Shown here: piece after piece, positions 23,398 through 33,441 of the stretch
Position numbering within the stretch: the stretch's first letter is position 1
Layout: every line of letters starts with the position of its first letter
Source: Enoplolaimus lenunculus
Taxonomy: Eukaryota > Nematoda > Enoplea > Enoplida > Thoracostomopsidae
Assembly (NCBI GenBank): GCA_030248215.1
Contig: JASANG010001572.1
Coordinates: 57,714-121,713, forward strand
DNA: 64,000 nucleotides
Direction: 5' to 3'
Position numbers and translations under genes: made by a program
The notes under the pieces: model-generated
The model's input: only the letters and a program-made list of their open reading frames with translations
The model's database searches: none
Told to the model about the DNA's origin: nothing

Positions 23398-26300
23398 CCT
23401 AGTCTCTTGCGCCAATATGGACTTTTTATGACATCTAGTACGTCTCCGTCAGTAATGAATTTCTGAAAACACAAAATTAATAGAAAACTGTAAGTAAGTC
23501 GCTCATTACAATTTTTCGGTAGATAACAACCCAGCTTTACCAAAATGGATTTTCAGGACGCGACCGAAAAACAACGAGGCGACGATGAATCGCAGCGTAT
23601 TTTTCTGCCAAAATTAAATAATGAGTGCTTCAATTGTCCTGTCTGCCCGAAAGTTCTTGAAGCAATACCTATTGTTGAACACAACTGTGTAGATTTAAAT
23701 TGCAATAATAGTAATGACGGTGAGTAAAGATGAATCTTGCAATTAAAACAGGTCACTAAATTTAAGAAATGCATGATACAAGAGTATGCAACTCTTAGAA
23801 TTCCGTATAGTACAAAATGTACCACCGGGCGTTGCGTTTTGGCCGACCTCCCTTATTTCGGGGAACGGTCGATATCACTTGCAATACAACTAAATTAAAC
23901 TAAAGCTGATCATTTTTGATGCCGTGCACGAATAGTGCCATGGTTCGCACAAGGTGTACTCATGGATCGACCGGATATCCTGTTGCGGTTTGATATCGGG
24001 CAAAAATCGACGTCCGTATCCGGTTTCCGTGTCCGGTATAAACTTACTGAATACCCGATATTTGCGGTTGTAGTTCCAAATATCATAAAACTGGTTTTTA
24101 CATGTCGAAATCTTAGAGATATTTCGCAGCGACTGCAATTCCGGGCAAGTCAAGAGAGGACACTGGCATGGAATGAAAAATCCAAGCCAAAACTTATCTT
24201 AAATCCTTAAATACATTTTTTGCACGACTTCAAAACTGCCAACAGTGCACAAATTTATATCCTGTATGCGGGTAACACCCGGTTCCGGTACAAAATTTAC
24301 TATCCGGTTCCGATTCCGATGCCTGGTAAAATGTATAGTCGGTCGATCCATGGTTGTAGCCCCCTCTAAATAAGGATCTGTAGGTTAAAAATGCAACGTG
24401 TGCTGGGCACATTCCTTTCTAAACAAAATGCACTCAGTTGCACCTATCGTAAAAAGAGTCATCATCGGCTCTTGCTGAAACCGACTGTAACTGTAGTTTA
24501 CAACATTTAAACAGTAAGAATCTTGTTTTTAGAAACTGTCAAACTTAAACGACGAACCACGGAAACATACGATCATAAGCAGCAGACGGGCGAAACTGCA
24601 GACTGTTTTCCAAATTTATTAATGTTCACTTCGAAAGGTCTTCTATGTATATTTCAATTATGACCGAACATCATTAACGAAAATAACTTACGATTGAAAA
24701 TATGTTCGAGAAAGTAAACAATTGTATGATTTTTCTATATTGCTATGTATTTATTAATAACCAATTATTGTTTAATGTTTTAGTAAAAATTAAAGTCGGC
24801 TTCGTCTGCAAATTAGCCGAAAACCCATCAACATGCGACAATGTGCAGCATCTTCAGTCATACTTAGATGATTACTGCAATCGCGTACGTCGCAAAATGT
24901 CAGTAGATTTAACCGGACAAGGAGTTCAATTGACATCTAATCCTAGACGAGCGTGTATGGTACGTTTAAGATGTACAATTAATTAGTTAACACAAAGGAC
25001 ATCATATCATGGTTAACTAACATAGAACAGAAGTTCTGGGGTGAATACACTGCAAAAAATGGTGAGTCATATGGACTCTGTCCGAAAGAGGTTCCACATG
25101 ACTACACCAACTTAGTCAATCTCGACTCCGCCAGAGCCAAATTTGACTCACTGTGTCGCATCGTTTGACTCTGACGGAGTCCAATTTGACTCAGTTTGTG
25201 TAGTCCCGTAGAGCGTATGTCGGAGAGAGTCAATTTAACAAACCATGTTTTGCAGCGTATATAAAAGGCTATATGAGAATATCTATGTCCGAAATTTGCG
25301 GCGAAACAAAGAAAAACGACATTTTGCAGGCTTTAGCAATAAACTTGCTAGGCAATAGACTCCAAAACCATTTCTCGCTCAATACGAGATCGTTCACTCA
25401 AAAGCACTCTTCGATGTCGAAATCATCTTCTTCCGAAATGAAATCTTAGTCAAAAATCGACAGTGGTAATTGTCACGTCGTTTGATAACAGTCAGATCTC
25501 TTGTAATTTAAGCATATTTCAAATATCATCTTAAACACTCAAGTTATTCAAACAGAACAGCGTCAAGTAAGACTTAAATCCTGAATATAATTCTACTTTT
25601 TTTGTTGGGTTGGTGCATAATTCCTCGATCAACTGAGTTCGTGTCTTTGTCCTTTAACCCTGAGTATATTTTAAGCCTAATGTTTGACACGATTATATGA
25701 TGTCGATGTTATAATCAGCATTATGACCATGCATCGTGGCAGTGAGGTATAAATAGAACGCATTTGACGAATACTGTCTTAATTGAAAGTGATATTATGC
25801 TGTTTATTTAGATCTTTTGCGTTGTGCCTTCATCAAATTCAAACCGAACCCGCTTCCGAAATTTTGGCGATTATCTGCCTGACGGTTCCTCGTGTGGTGA
25901 CGGCCAATATTGCTTTCATGGAGTTTGCCAGGTAAACGATGAACCATGATTTTAACGATAACGTACTGAAGCATATTGCAGAAACCGCAGAATCGTAGTT
26001 TCGTTTTTTAATTTCACGAAACATAAATATAATCTAAAGTTGTTATGAACACATCAGTGGTTATACTTTTAGTTTCGATTTCGTCTGTTCAGTTTGTATT
26101 GTTATTTCAGACGCCAACGTGTCATAGTGGAATGCTAACCAGCGTAAAATCCAGCTGTCATCGAGGTATAAAATTGTTAGTCGTGTATCACGTTGGTTTC
26201 CTAAAAAAGTTGATGCATAATAATATGTTCCTTGTCAAATTTTCACTGGTTTCCGGCAAATACATATAGCATTCTGCATTACGATATATCGTCAAATGGT

Positions 26301-29300
26301 TTTGACAGAAACAAGGCAAAAAATCTCGTCCCCATGTTTAATAAAATATTTGATCTTTTGTCACAGCTCCGACGAAATCAAATGTGGTTTACCTGTTCAC
26401 CATCCACTGCGCTTCCTTTTTTGTAAAAGATAAAAATGCGCATCATCGTGGCGCTAACCTGTCCGATACCGTTCGTCGCCGTCCGTCGGCGTACGACGCG
26501 TCCGCGGTTATCCCAACACCTTCGTACGATACCGCACGCAGAATGATGACCTAATATGAATAAAGACAATTTTGTAAAAAATATCGCTGTTTGAAAAAAC
26601 AAGCATACTTACAATCGTTTTTTTCATCAAATTCAGCAGTACGGCCCATAACGTTTTTATCGGTATTACTAAATAATAAATCACATTGTGAAAAAATTGA
26701 AATTTGAAATTCACACGGCATGCCGAATACTTCGTCATATTGCGGTGATAAGGAATCTTATACAACAGAACTGGATTTTCTTGTTAATTGACTCTCATAC
26801 GTTTCAGATCAGCAAGTTTGTACTCGGGAAATACTTCAACAACCGAAACCCGATCAAGTGTGGTCAGTGTGGAGCAGTTGGTCGCAATGCAGTGTGACTT
26901 GCGGACCAGGTATGATAGCTCATGTTAACTTTTACCACAGGCTTGGGCTTAGGCTCAGGGTTCGGCTTAGGCTTAGGCCTAGGCTAATTTGTCGGAAAAT
27001 TTCCATAGCCTAAGCATAAGTCTAGGTCTGTGTCATAGCCTTAAATTTCGGGTAATGTATATATGAGCCATTAATAACAGTAAGGCAGCACTCTTTGATT
27101 TTAAAAAAAGTACGTACTTAGGCGTAGACTTCCTATCTGGCCTTCCAAATGTGCGATATGAAAGTTGAAATTTGGATTATATATTTAGAAATTAAAAAGT
27201 TTAAATTATATAATTATTATTCTAAATAGTTAGTGGTGGGTCGGTTAATATCAAAATGTCAGGATTCACTTCTATTGCCACTCCAAGCTTAACTGTTAAT
27301 GTCACTCCAGTCCTGTAACTTAAGTAAATACTTAAATACGAGTGGAAGCATACTGCTGTTGATTGCCCAAGACTTATAAGCGGACCTAAGACATTCCTTG
27401 GACGGCCAAAATATTTCAAGGAGGTGCCGAGTCCCCCGCTTGTTCTACTCTGGTTACGGGCACGGTAAACGCATTTAGCGGTTCCGTTTCTATTAAACAG
27501 GATTAATCGGACGCAGTAGAACGTGTACTTCGAACACAGGACAATGCACGCGATCTGAACAAAAACACCGTGAATACTGCTACGAGAAACGTTGCGTCGA
27601 CAAATGGTTAAAGTGGACGCCTTGGTCGCATTGTAAGCACATGAGAATATCGGAGTATAAATTTGTCACAATTTATTCGTTTGCGGAATATTGATCAGTT
27701 TCAATTTGTATAATGCAAATTGTTACGAAATTAATCTTATAGCTTAACGGTATTTTTGTCTAGCAAATTTTCTACGTGTTTAACCCATAAATACGCTATG
27801 CTGTACCGGTCACGCTTAGTGTACCGTACGCCTTGAATAGAGGCGTATCCTGAAATTTCGAAGTGAAGGGCCGGGCGAGATTCGAAATGAACTGGGAGAG
27901 AGAACGTAAACGCTATTTTAGTGCTAAACGCTAATACAAAATCTTGGTTCAGATCCCTGTTGGGGCTAGGCAGAGATGGGCCTGCCTTGGATCTGCCAGT
28001 GCGCTGGAAGCAATAGTTACATAGTTAACACAAGTCGTTACGGATTCTGCTTAATGATTAAAAATACCTAGGCGAGAGCAACAAGCTTAGGGATATCACG
28101 GTTGCTTCACATTTGATTGCATTTGATGGGGGGTATACGAAATGCTGCATTACAACAATTTGTTGTGAAATGGCCACTAAGAACTAAACGAAATTTAAAA
28201 TTATTTGCTAAAAATTATTTACTTCAGCTCAAATAGGCATGTGTGCAACTTGATATCAATGAAGTGTATATTTGAAGCGTAATTAACTTTTTCGTGCACG
28301 AATTTCGTACAATTTCCAATGAAATCTATTTTTAAACTTCGAAACTACGCCTGATCCGATAAGGTATAAGGTGTTTACCATCAATACTCAACTGTAGAAC
28401 ATCGACATAGCGTCTTACATCTTGTGGAAAATTTCTACTGCGCGTACCCGTTATCAGACTTGTGCTGTGTTACGCTATCGCAGTGCATTTCGCAAATCGT
28501 TAATATTGACCTTTTATTTAGGTTCTGTTTCGTGTGGCAGCGGTGTCGAGTTTCGTTATCGTGATTGCGCTGGCAGTTACTGCATTGGTCATCGCGAGGA
28601 AGAGCGTCGTTGCGATCTTGGGTTTTGTCCTTGGGCCGCATGGGAACGTTGTTCTCGCGACTGCACAAAAGTTTGTGTTCATTATCTTTTTACTTTCGTT
28701 TCAATAAAAGTTCGTTCAAGACATTTTGCTCAGTATTTTTAAGCTCCGTTCAGAAGGAGTGGATCCCACCACAGGAGTCTGGATCAGTGACAGGATACGG
28801 TACAGAAAACTAATAGTTCTTGGACACTCTGTCCTCATAACCTAAGAATTTTTGCAGGCATTGAATTACGAATTTGTTTGGAGTATAACTCCTGTGTAAA
28901 GATCAGGGGCGGAACGTTTTTCTGCGGGACTGCAACGGACTAAGTTTAAGCTATTAGGCTTAGGCTTAGGTAGCAGCTCATTTTTACGCTTAGGCTTAGG
29001 CTTAGGGCTTGCAAATATGCTTGTACTATTATTACGGTGCTGTTCCATACATTGGCCCGAGCATGCACCAGTGAAAACTGTTAGCGAAAATGCAGAAATG
29101 TATTTGATACTATAGCTTTTCAGACTCGCTATCGCAAGTGCCCTAGCAATCAATGCATTGGCAGTTATCATGAGACAAAAGCCTGTTTTGATGCTCTTTG
29201 TGACACTGGAAAAAACATGACAAAGTTTGCTTCAACTGCTGGCCCTGTTCGCTTAATTACACCATTGCCACAAAACCACTCTTATCGCTTTGCATCATGG

Positions 29301-32290
29301 TCTTTTTGGACAACTTGCACTCAGTAAGTTATTTTGCAACGCTAAGCGTATGCGCACTGTAAAATCTCCGCAAGACGTGAGAGCCCCCTTGTGCTAGAGC
29401 GTCATGCTCCTATAGCTGAGCGGTGATACTAAACGTCTGCCACCCGTGACGCTGTGATTCGAATGCTGGCTTGAAATTAGCTCTTATATGCAATAGTGAC
29501 TATTTATATGAGAAATGATTAAACTCTAAAAACTGGATCTATTCCTACATGTATGATAGCTTGTCCAATAAAATGCCGTAAGTTTCCATCATTAAAATTT
29601 GACAGTTAACTTTTCAAACTCCTTGAAACGACCTTTTACAACTTCAGTGCGTGCGAAATCAATGGCCGTCGATACAGGGGTTTCACTGTTCGACTGCTAG
29701 AGTTTGTGCCTGGGATCAGCGATATAACCAAAGACCTAATACTTTGTTCTAATTTAAATGACAGCTTAGTTTAAAACAGACGTAAAATATCGTTTAAAAT
29801 CTGAATCCCGGCATTTTATATCCCTGGCTCCACATTTGAAAACATACTTTTAAGCACTTGTGGAATCAATGGATATCGCTATCGATCCCGGTCATGCGCA
29901 ACTGGAGTGTGTCCATGGGATCAATACCGTGAACGCCAGTCATGTAATCGAATTAAGTGTCCACCAACAGACGATTTTCAACGATTCCAAGATCCAGGAC
30001 TACTCGCTGTAGGGAAATGGCTCGAATGGTCTGTTTGGAGTGCTTGCGGTGTTAGCTGTGGTCGCGGAACGCAGGTATGCAGTGATCAAAAACAGACTAT
30101 ATCGCATGTGTTCGAAAAACGAAATGTTTAGCCAGAATTTTACGTATATGGATTACAAATTTGACAAGAACCTTAAATTGAAAAGTTTGTTTATTGTGAA
30201 TACCTAAGTTTCTTATATTTTTCTATGCACCAGGAACGAGTTAAATGAAGAAAAATCAATTTAGATTCATTTGTGTAGCAAGAATACACAAACCGCTGCA
30301 CATACATTTCTGGACCCCGAACTTAAGCAGGAAGCTTTGTTTGTAGCTTGTTCAGGATTTGAGATAAACGGAGGAATTGTACACGTGTGACGCCGGAACC
30401 TTAAATATTTTGTAGCTTATTCTATTTTTACATTGTTTGGTTTATTACATTTTATAACCGTTCAGTCTAGGCTAAGATACTGTAACGGACACTACTGCAG
30501 TGGTAGCTCGAGTCAAACGAGGTCATGCGAAACAACGTCTATCCTTTGCTCTGTCCAATGGTCTGATTGGTCTTCGTGGTCAAACTGTTGCGAAAGTTGC
30601 AGTTGTCATTATAAAACGAGAACACGGATGTGCCTCGGATCGACGTTAGTTGAAACAATCGTTCGCGTTCAGTTGTGTGACTAAACGTGGTGAAATATTT
30701 TGTATTAAGTTAGGCACCAAGCTAGCGAGAAGATTTTGGTTTTGGTACAGTTGAGAAAGGGCACGGCCTTTCTCGCCCCTCCTGAAGCTACCCAGACGTC
30801 GTGTAGGACGATATCGTTTTCTGCGTCGTACGCTAATTGCAGTATGGCGTAGTACAGCAAACTAATACCAAAGGTAAATAAAAACCTTTGATGTCCGTGT
30901 CTGACCGTCGCGAAACAAATATAGCACAAACTTAGCAAAACTGACTATTACATCATAAGCTAAGTATACAACAAAAATAGCACAATCCGTAGCCAGAGGC
31001 AGGCCAGGGAGGTTCAGCACCCCTTGGAAACATTTTGAGGCCCTTGAAAGTTTTGGCAAGCTTGTAAACTCAAGCGAAATCAGCTGAACTTCCTCCTAAA
31101 TTGGTTTGCCCCCCCGGTATGTTGAGCTGGCTCGGGCCCGTAGCCAAAGGAAGGGGGGCAAGAACATTGGCCCCTCCTAGAAAGTTTTCAATCTTGCTTG
31201 TACCTCATTGAAAACCCTTGAACATCTCTCCTGAAAAATGTTTAGCCCCCCTGGAAAAAAATTGCCCCCTCCCCCCTAGAAACTTTTCAATCTTGCTTGT
31301 AACTCATTGAAAACCATTGAACGCCCCTCTTGAAAAATGTTTAGCCCCCCCTAGCAAGGTGAGCTGGCTACTGGCCTGAGCTGGCTTCAGACTTGAATTT
31401 AATACAGTCACGCAGGATGTTTTGTGAACTTTTTATAAATTATAGTTTTTTTAGATGTTTTGGACGTTCAACAGACGAAAAACGTTGTCCAGTTCATAAT
31501 ATCAAATGCAGAAATAAGGCTCGAATGAATAAGCCAAAATGGACCGAATGGGGTCACTGGAGTCAGTGTAGCGTGACGTGTGGATTTAAAGGTGGGATAA
31601 AATTTATGAAATGTTTCCAGTAGGTACTCTGCTAAAATAATTCGGTGTTGCACTTAAAGGCTATGTTGTGAAATTACGTGCTGTTTTCACATACTGAAAA
31701 GGGATATATTTGCGGGTTGGCATGGCGGATATCAAGAGTGGATCATGACAAGTGTGTGCAACTCTTGTAGTCACACATGGTACAAAATCATGAATACCCC
31801 TAAATTAAACTATAACAGGACCATGCTTGACGCCGCATACATAAAGTGCCATGGTTCGCACCGGTAGTGGCCCCCTCTAAATAAAGGGAGGGGGGTAGGG
31901 CAAAAACGCAGCGCGTGTCGGGTACATTCTTTTGCTACACAGAGTGTACCCAGGTGCACAGTCTTGTAAAGAGTCATTATCGACTCTTGGATTTATTTAG
32001 GTTCGCGTCTCTGTACTATTAACATGAACAGTCGTATTTAGCAAAGGGTTGAGTTAGACACGAAATTCACTATTAAAGTCACAACTTATGTAAATATATT
32101 GCATGACACGCATGACAATTGTTAACTTTAAGTCAAATAAAATTAAGCATCGTTTGCTGATGAACATTAATCGGTAATAATTCACACAATTCCAGGTATT
32201 AGAAGACGACAACGATTATGTCGCAATGACTGGTGCCATCAGCGGAAACAAATACAACAATCTTCATGTCTTGATCAGCCTGGCTGCTGA
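12462..32290 (+). CDS. ADAMTS-type secreted zinc metalloprotease, complete, 25 exons
   Basis: Exons, all phase-compatible: 12462-12521, 12980-13058, 13928-14069, 14706-14877, 15622-15772, 16467-16648, 17738-17821, 18545-18660, 19162-19199, 20085-20190, 21238-21369, 21754-21886, 22247-22501, 23557-23719, 24784-24959, 25812-25931, 26111-26165, 26808-26909, 27501-27632, 28522-28670, 29124-29323, 29855-30074, 30466-30644, 31455-31591, 32196-32290. They sum to 3378 nt, an open frame of 1125 codons plus TGA. Order: signal peptide, prodomain, reprolysin-type protease, disintegrin-like, Cys-rich, seven TSP1 repeats. Family knowledge: such enzymes are secreted, lose the prodomain by convertase cleavage and cut extracellular-matrix proteins. 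The start was chosen because exon 1 encodes a hydrophobic leader ([20 protein letters not shown]) and exon 2 supplies AQA before the mature chain. Oddities: no recognisable central TSP1 repeat between the disintegrin-like and Cys-rich parts, and an ambiguous splice after exon 5. Closest family type may be nematode ADT-1, which also carries many TSP1 repeats (inference). The gene is far longer than its coding part because MITEs fill its introns. Confidence 0.85.
14325..14432 (-). repeat. TTAGGC-core MITE, partial copy in ADAMTS intron 3
   Basis: CCTTAGGCTTAGGTATAAGC, then TTAGGATTAGGTTTCGGAAT and the family end ACGGCCCTGTTCTATACATT. Intronic, non-coding, right inverted end partly retained. Confidence 0.65.
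16467..21886 (+). CDS. ADAMTS exons 6-12: catalytic domain
   Basis: Exon 6 opens the domain with [20 protein letters not shown] (about residues 221-240), the first strand of reprolysin proteases. Exon 7 gives [19 protein letters not shown]. Exon 8 ends WDHAFMFTG, exon 9 [13 protein letters not shown]. Exon 10 ends in GAHEIGHT and exon 11 continues [19 protein letters not shown], so the zinc-binding HEIGHTLGMQHD (His372, Glu373, His376, His382, Asp383) is split by an intron of 1047 bases; Met394 is the Met-turn. All catalytic residues are present, so the enzyme should be active. Exon 11 also carries [13 protein letters not shown], and exon 12 [20 protein letters not shown], the conserved link to the disintegrin-like region. 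Confidence 0.85.
16708..17083 (+). mobile_element. ACCGGAGGT element in ADAMTS intron 6
   Basis: About 376 bp. Begins TACAACCGGAGGTCTGCCTC and ends CTCCGGTTACACCCTGGTTG, inverted with respect to each other around GTAACCGGAG. Interior: repeated CCGGCTCCGG near both ends and a shared core with GCAAAATTTATCTGTTTAGC. Sister copies at 40030, 41430 and 63190. The CCGGCTCCGGCT runs give long chance frames that are not genes. Confidence 0.7.
17355..17635 (+). mobile_element. TTAA-flanked MITE carrying a tRNA-like promoter (ADAMTS intron 6)
   Basis: 281 bp. Left TTAACCCTTTCGCTCAT, right ATGTGAGAAACGGTTAA: inverted ends starting CCCTTT with TTAA on both sides, the signature of piggyBac-type targets. 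Inside, TATAGCTCAGTGG (A-box-like, 17515-17527) and GGGGTTCGAATCTCA (B-box, 17557-17571) form a tRNA-like stretch. Non-coding. Better-preserved ends are at 41964-42234; a diverged copy is at 29340-29522. Confidence 0.7.
19290..19665 (+). mobile_element. CTGTAGTGACCC MITE in ADAMTS intron 9
   Basis: Left end TACTGTAGTGAAAAGAATAA, then the family markers GGGGGACTGATATTTATTTG and GAGGGTACCCCCTG. The right terminus is lost or very diverged near 19665. Intronic. Confidence 0.7.
19866..20015 (+). mobile_element. GGCCCGTAGCCA-type element in ADAMTS intron 9
   Basis: Starts CGGCCCGTAGCCAGC and ends near TCTGAGCACGGGTTCG. Ends 70 bases upstream of exon 10. Diverged and non-coding. Confidence 0.5.
20284..21010 (+). 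mobile_element. Large inverted-repeat element filling ADAMTS intron 10
   Basis: About 727 bp with inverted ends of roughly 60 bp: CCCAGCCCGTGTTTGCCC at the left and, reverse-complemented, CTCAGCCCACACTTTGCCCC at the right, both followed by a TTTTTTGCATATTT block. Single-ended relatives lie at 3450-3545 and 12720-12850. A smaller palindrome (20452-20582) is nested inside. The element splits the zinc-binding motif at the gene level, but it is intronic and harmless to the frame. Confidence 0.65.
20452..20582 (+). mobile_element. Small foldback nested inside 20284-21010
   Basis: Begins GAGTTAGACACATTATTT and ends GTACACAAGTGTCTAACTT, so AGTTAGACAC and GTGTCTAACT are inverted copies. Inner GCAGCTTG and CAAGCTGC also pair. 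Sister copies of the host element show no such segment, which suggests a later insertion. Confidence 0.5.
21754..26165 (+). CDS. ADAMTS exons 12-17: disintegrin-like and Cys-rich regions
   Basis: Exon 13 (22247-22501) encodes a disintegrin-like module: CQILWCKTF, then [17 protein letters not shown], in the family's order. Exons 14 and 15 form a long, divergent stretch with ten or so cysteines ([26 protein letters not shown]) that I cannot align with a standard domain. Exon 15/16 junction gives ACMIFC, then exon 16 [20 protein letters not shown], matching the CxLxC and DGTxC...CVxGxC signatures of the Cys-rich domain. A central TSP1 repeat, normally between these two modules, is not recognisable. 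Exon 17 is a 55-nt linker with two cysteines. Confidence 0.7.
22594..22962 (+). mobile_element. CTGTAGTGACCC MITE in ADAMTS intron 13
   Basis: 369 bp with both ends: TACTGTAGTGATCCGAATAA and TTTTATTCGGGTCACTACAG. Interior markers as in the other copies, including GGATACGGACTCCTATTGAT. Starts 92 bases after exon 13. Confidence 0.8.
23336..23397 (+). repeat. (AAT)n microsatellite
   Basis: About twenty uninterrupted AAT units in ADAMTS intron 13. It produces a false poly-leucine frame on the minus strand. The flank 23270-23320 (ACTTAAGTCAATGACTTAAGT) is palindromic. Confidence 0.9.
23765..24415 (+). mobile_element. Nested repeat pair in ADAMTS intron 14
   Basis: The outer element (23765-23960 and 24345-24415) shares GTGCCATGGTTCGCAC and GTAGCCCCCTCTAAATAA with 31750-31935. 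A second element of CCGG-rich type is inserted at about 23960-24355; its ends ATGGATCGACCGG and GGTCGATCCATGG are inverted. Sister copy 31750-31935 lacks this insert, so the order of events is clear. Confidence 0.6.
25047..25259 (+). mobile_element. GACTC-rich foldback element, copy 1 (ADAMTS intron 15)
   Basis: Left CACTGCAAAAAATGGTGAGT and right CCATGTTTTGCAGCG are inverted. Interior alternates GTCAAATTTGACTC-like palindromes: ATTTGACTCACTG, GACTCCGCCAGAG, GGAGTCCAATTTGACTCAG. Same family as 38437-38680. Confidence 0.6.
26808..32290 (+). CDS. ADAMTS exons 18-25: seven thrombospondin type-1 repeats
   Basis: From about residue 740 to the C-terminus there are seven TSP1 repeats. Their starts read [82 protein letters not shown] and [15 protein letters not shown]. 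Most have the WxxW C-mannosylation and CxxS/TC-G O-fucosylation patterns known for this fold; repeats 3 and 6 lack the CG. Repeat boundaries fall inside exons and each repeat is split after its first cysteines, a regular phase that suggests growth by exon duplication. A decayed exon copy lies at 29656-29760. The chain stops soon after the last repeat (SSCLDQPGC), with no PLAC or GON domain. Stop TGA is at 32288-32290. Confidence 0.85.
26935..27060 (-). repeat. TTAGGC-core MITE fragment (ADAMTS intron 18)
   Basis: GCTTGGGCTTAGGCTCAGG and GGCTTAGGCTTAGGCCTAGG follow each other, then an inverted TAGCCTAAGCATAAG. Diverged and without clear termini. Confidence 0.55.
27365..27470 (+). repeat. GGCCCGTAGCCA-type fragment (ADAMTS intron 18)
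   Basis: Ends GGTTACGGGCACGG and contains GAGTCCCCCGCTTG. Only the right end of the family is recognisable. Confidence 0.35.
28896..29062 (-). mobile_element. TTAGGC-core MITE in ADAMTS intron 20
   Basis: Starts GTAAAGATCAGGGGCGGAAC, followed by TTTTTCTGCGGGACTGC, then two TTAGGC runs (TTAGGCTTAGGCTTAGG and CTTAGGCTTAGGCTTAGGG), and ends ACATTGGCCC. The interior runs are nearly pure telomere-like repeats. Confidence 0.75.
29340..29522 (+). mobile_element. tRNA-like MITE, diverged copy (ADAMTS intron 21)
   Basis: CCTATAGCTGAGCGGTGAT, then GTGATTCGAATGCTGG, then TATATGAGAAATGATTAA at the right end. Same order as 17355-17635 and 41964-42234. The left end, near exon 21, is not well preserved. 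Confidence 0.6.
29656..29760 (+). pseudogene. Decayed tandem copy of an ADAMTS TSP1 exon
   Basis: Lies in intron 21, 95 to 200 bases before exon 22 (29855). It begins after an acceptor-like ACTTCAG and reads [11 protein letters not shown]; then, after a one-base frame change, [18 protein letters not shown]. Exon 22 reads [20 protein letters not shown] then [10 protein letters not shown]. The order and spacing of Cys, Trp-Asp-Gln and Arg agree, as do AATCAATGG and TGGGATCA at DNA level. The frame change and an early stop mean it cannot replace or precede exon 22, and it has no good donor. It is therefore a relic of exon duplication within the host gene. Confidence 0.7.
30985..31140 (+). mobile_element. 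GGCCCGTAGCCA element, left member of a pair
   Basis: Starts CCGTAGCCAGAGGCAGGCC and ends GTATGTTGAGCTGGCT, directly abutting the next copy. In ADAMTS intron 23. Confidence 0.6.
31132..31385 (+). mobile_element. GGCCCGTAGCCA element, right member of a pair
   Basis: Begins CGGGCCCGTAGCCAAAGG and ends GGTGAGCTGGCTACTGGCC. Contains two units of the TTTTCAATCTTGCTTGTA repeat, against three at 7190-7500. Ends 70 bases before exon 24. Confidence 0.65.
31750..31935 (+). repeat. Uninterrupted sister of the outer element at 23765-24415
   Basis: Shares GTGCCATGGTTCGCAC and GTGGCCCCCTCTAAATAA with the copy in intron 14, here with no insert between them. In ADAMTS intron 24. Confidence 0.55.
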
Positions 32291-33441
32291 AGTCGTTTGT
32301 TTGCAAGCGTTCATATTGACCGTAAATTTTAAATGATGTTCAAAGTTAGACCACTGCTGGTCCAGACCGTATGGTTAAGCGCCAATAAGACAATATTAAC
32401 TAAAATGTCCGAAATACAACAGAATACATATAGTTTCTGTTACTTAATATCTATGATGCAACTGCATTAACAGCTACAAATTTATGTTGAATAATGTTGC
32501 GTCGTTGTATAAAACCATCTGTGTCGTAATCGAAGTATTTGTTGTGCTCCATCATCAACTGGATGTACAGCACAGGATTGAACCAAGAAACGGGAGGATA
32601 CCAGGACTTCAGTCCCCTCCAGTACGATTTGATTTCTATTCAGCACGAATACTGCGATTTGTCAACTTTGTTGTGACACCCGACATTTTTACAGGCATTG
32701 TTCGGTCCGGGGACCCATTCTCCAATTCAAATTCCTAAGTCCGCCACTCATGGGCGGATCATGATGTTGTGAACTGGAACGTCAAATATAGGAACATACT
32801 CAACTCAGGAACTGCTGAGAAAAATTTTACGTTGAAGATTGGAACGACATTTGTTGCAATTGCGTTGACGGAAGGCATATATGGTCTGAAACCGTTTTAC
32901 ACAGCAAAAAAGCGGACAACCAATGATTAAATACTGAAATTAGGATGGGCGCGCAAGTTTAAAAATAGGAAAATTACTGAAATGCGAATTGTATGGGACG
33001 TTTTTTAAATCTACTTACCCAATCTGTATTGATAGCTTAATTTTAAAACCGGTGAACCCAAACAATCCATGAACCAAGAAACGTTTTGCGGTTGTTGCTA
33101 ACAGATTTTTAATAGTGAAATACCGTCTACCGTTTTGCTGGTGAATCTTGCGATCGGATCAGCTTTTCAAGACCACACAGAACAAAGGTTTAATTGGGAT
33201 ACATCAATTTCAAAATTGTTATGATTTGGGTTCATTTTAGCTCGCGAAATCTTCAAAGCTCAGAATTTACTGTAACCCCGAGTTGCCTATTTCTACTTTA
33301 TCTCGCCGGTAAACATGTTAGCAGCAAGCAAGTAACGTATGTGCATTCCCCGGTATTTATCGCAGTTTAAAATGTTAAATTTTTAACTTAAATCCCAACC
33401 CCTTGCCTACGCACCTGCTTTGATCTTCTTTTCGTTTTTCT
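32291..33441. other. Spacer downstream of ADAMTS; no gene seen
   Basis: Holds the 3' untranslated region of the ADAMTS gene. No AATAAA lies close to the stop; the nearest variant is AATAAG near 32382. An 84-codon frame at 32484-32738 has no ATG-linked promoter or splice support and is not called. Confidence 0.4.

Noticed and set aside
23307-23543. Minus-strand frame with a run of leucines
   Set aside because: Produced by the (AAT)n microsatellite.
28754-28801. Potential extra ADAMTS exon ([15 protein letters not shown]) between exons 20 and 21
   Set aside because: Good acceptor and donor-like site, but its length would break the phase into exon 21 and it does not fit the TSP1 pattern.
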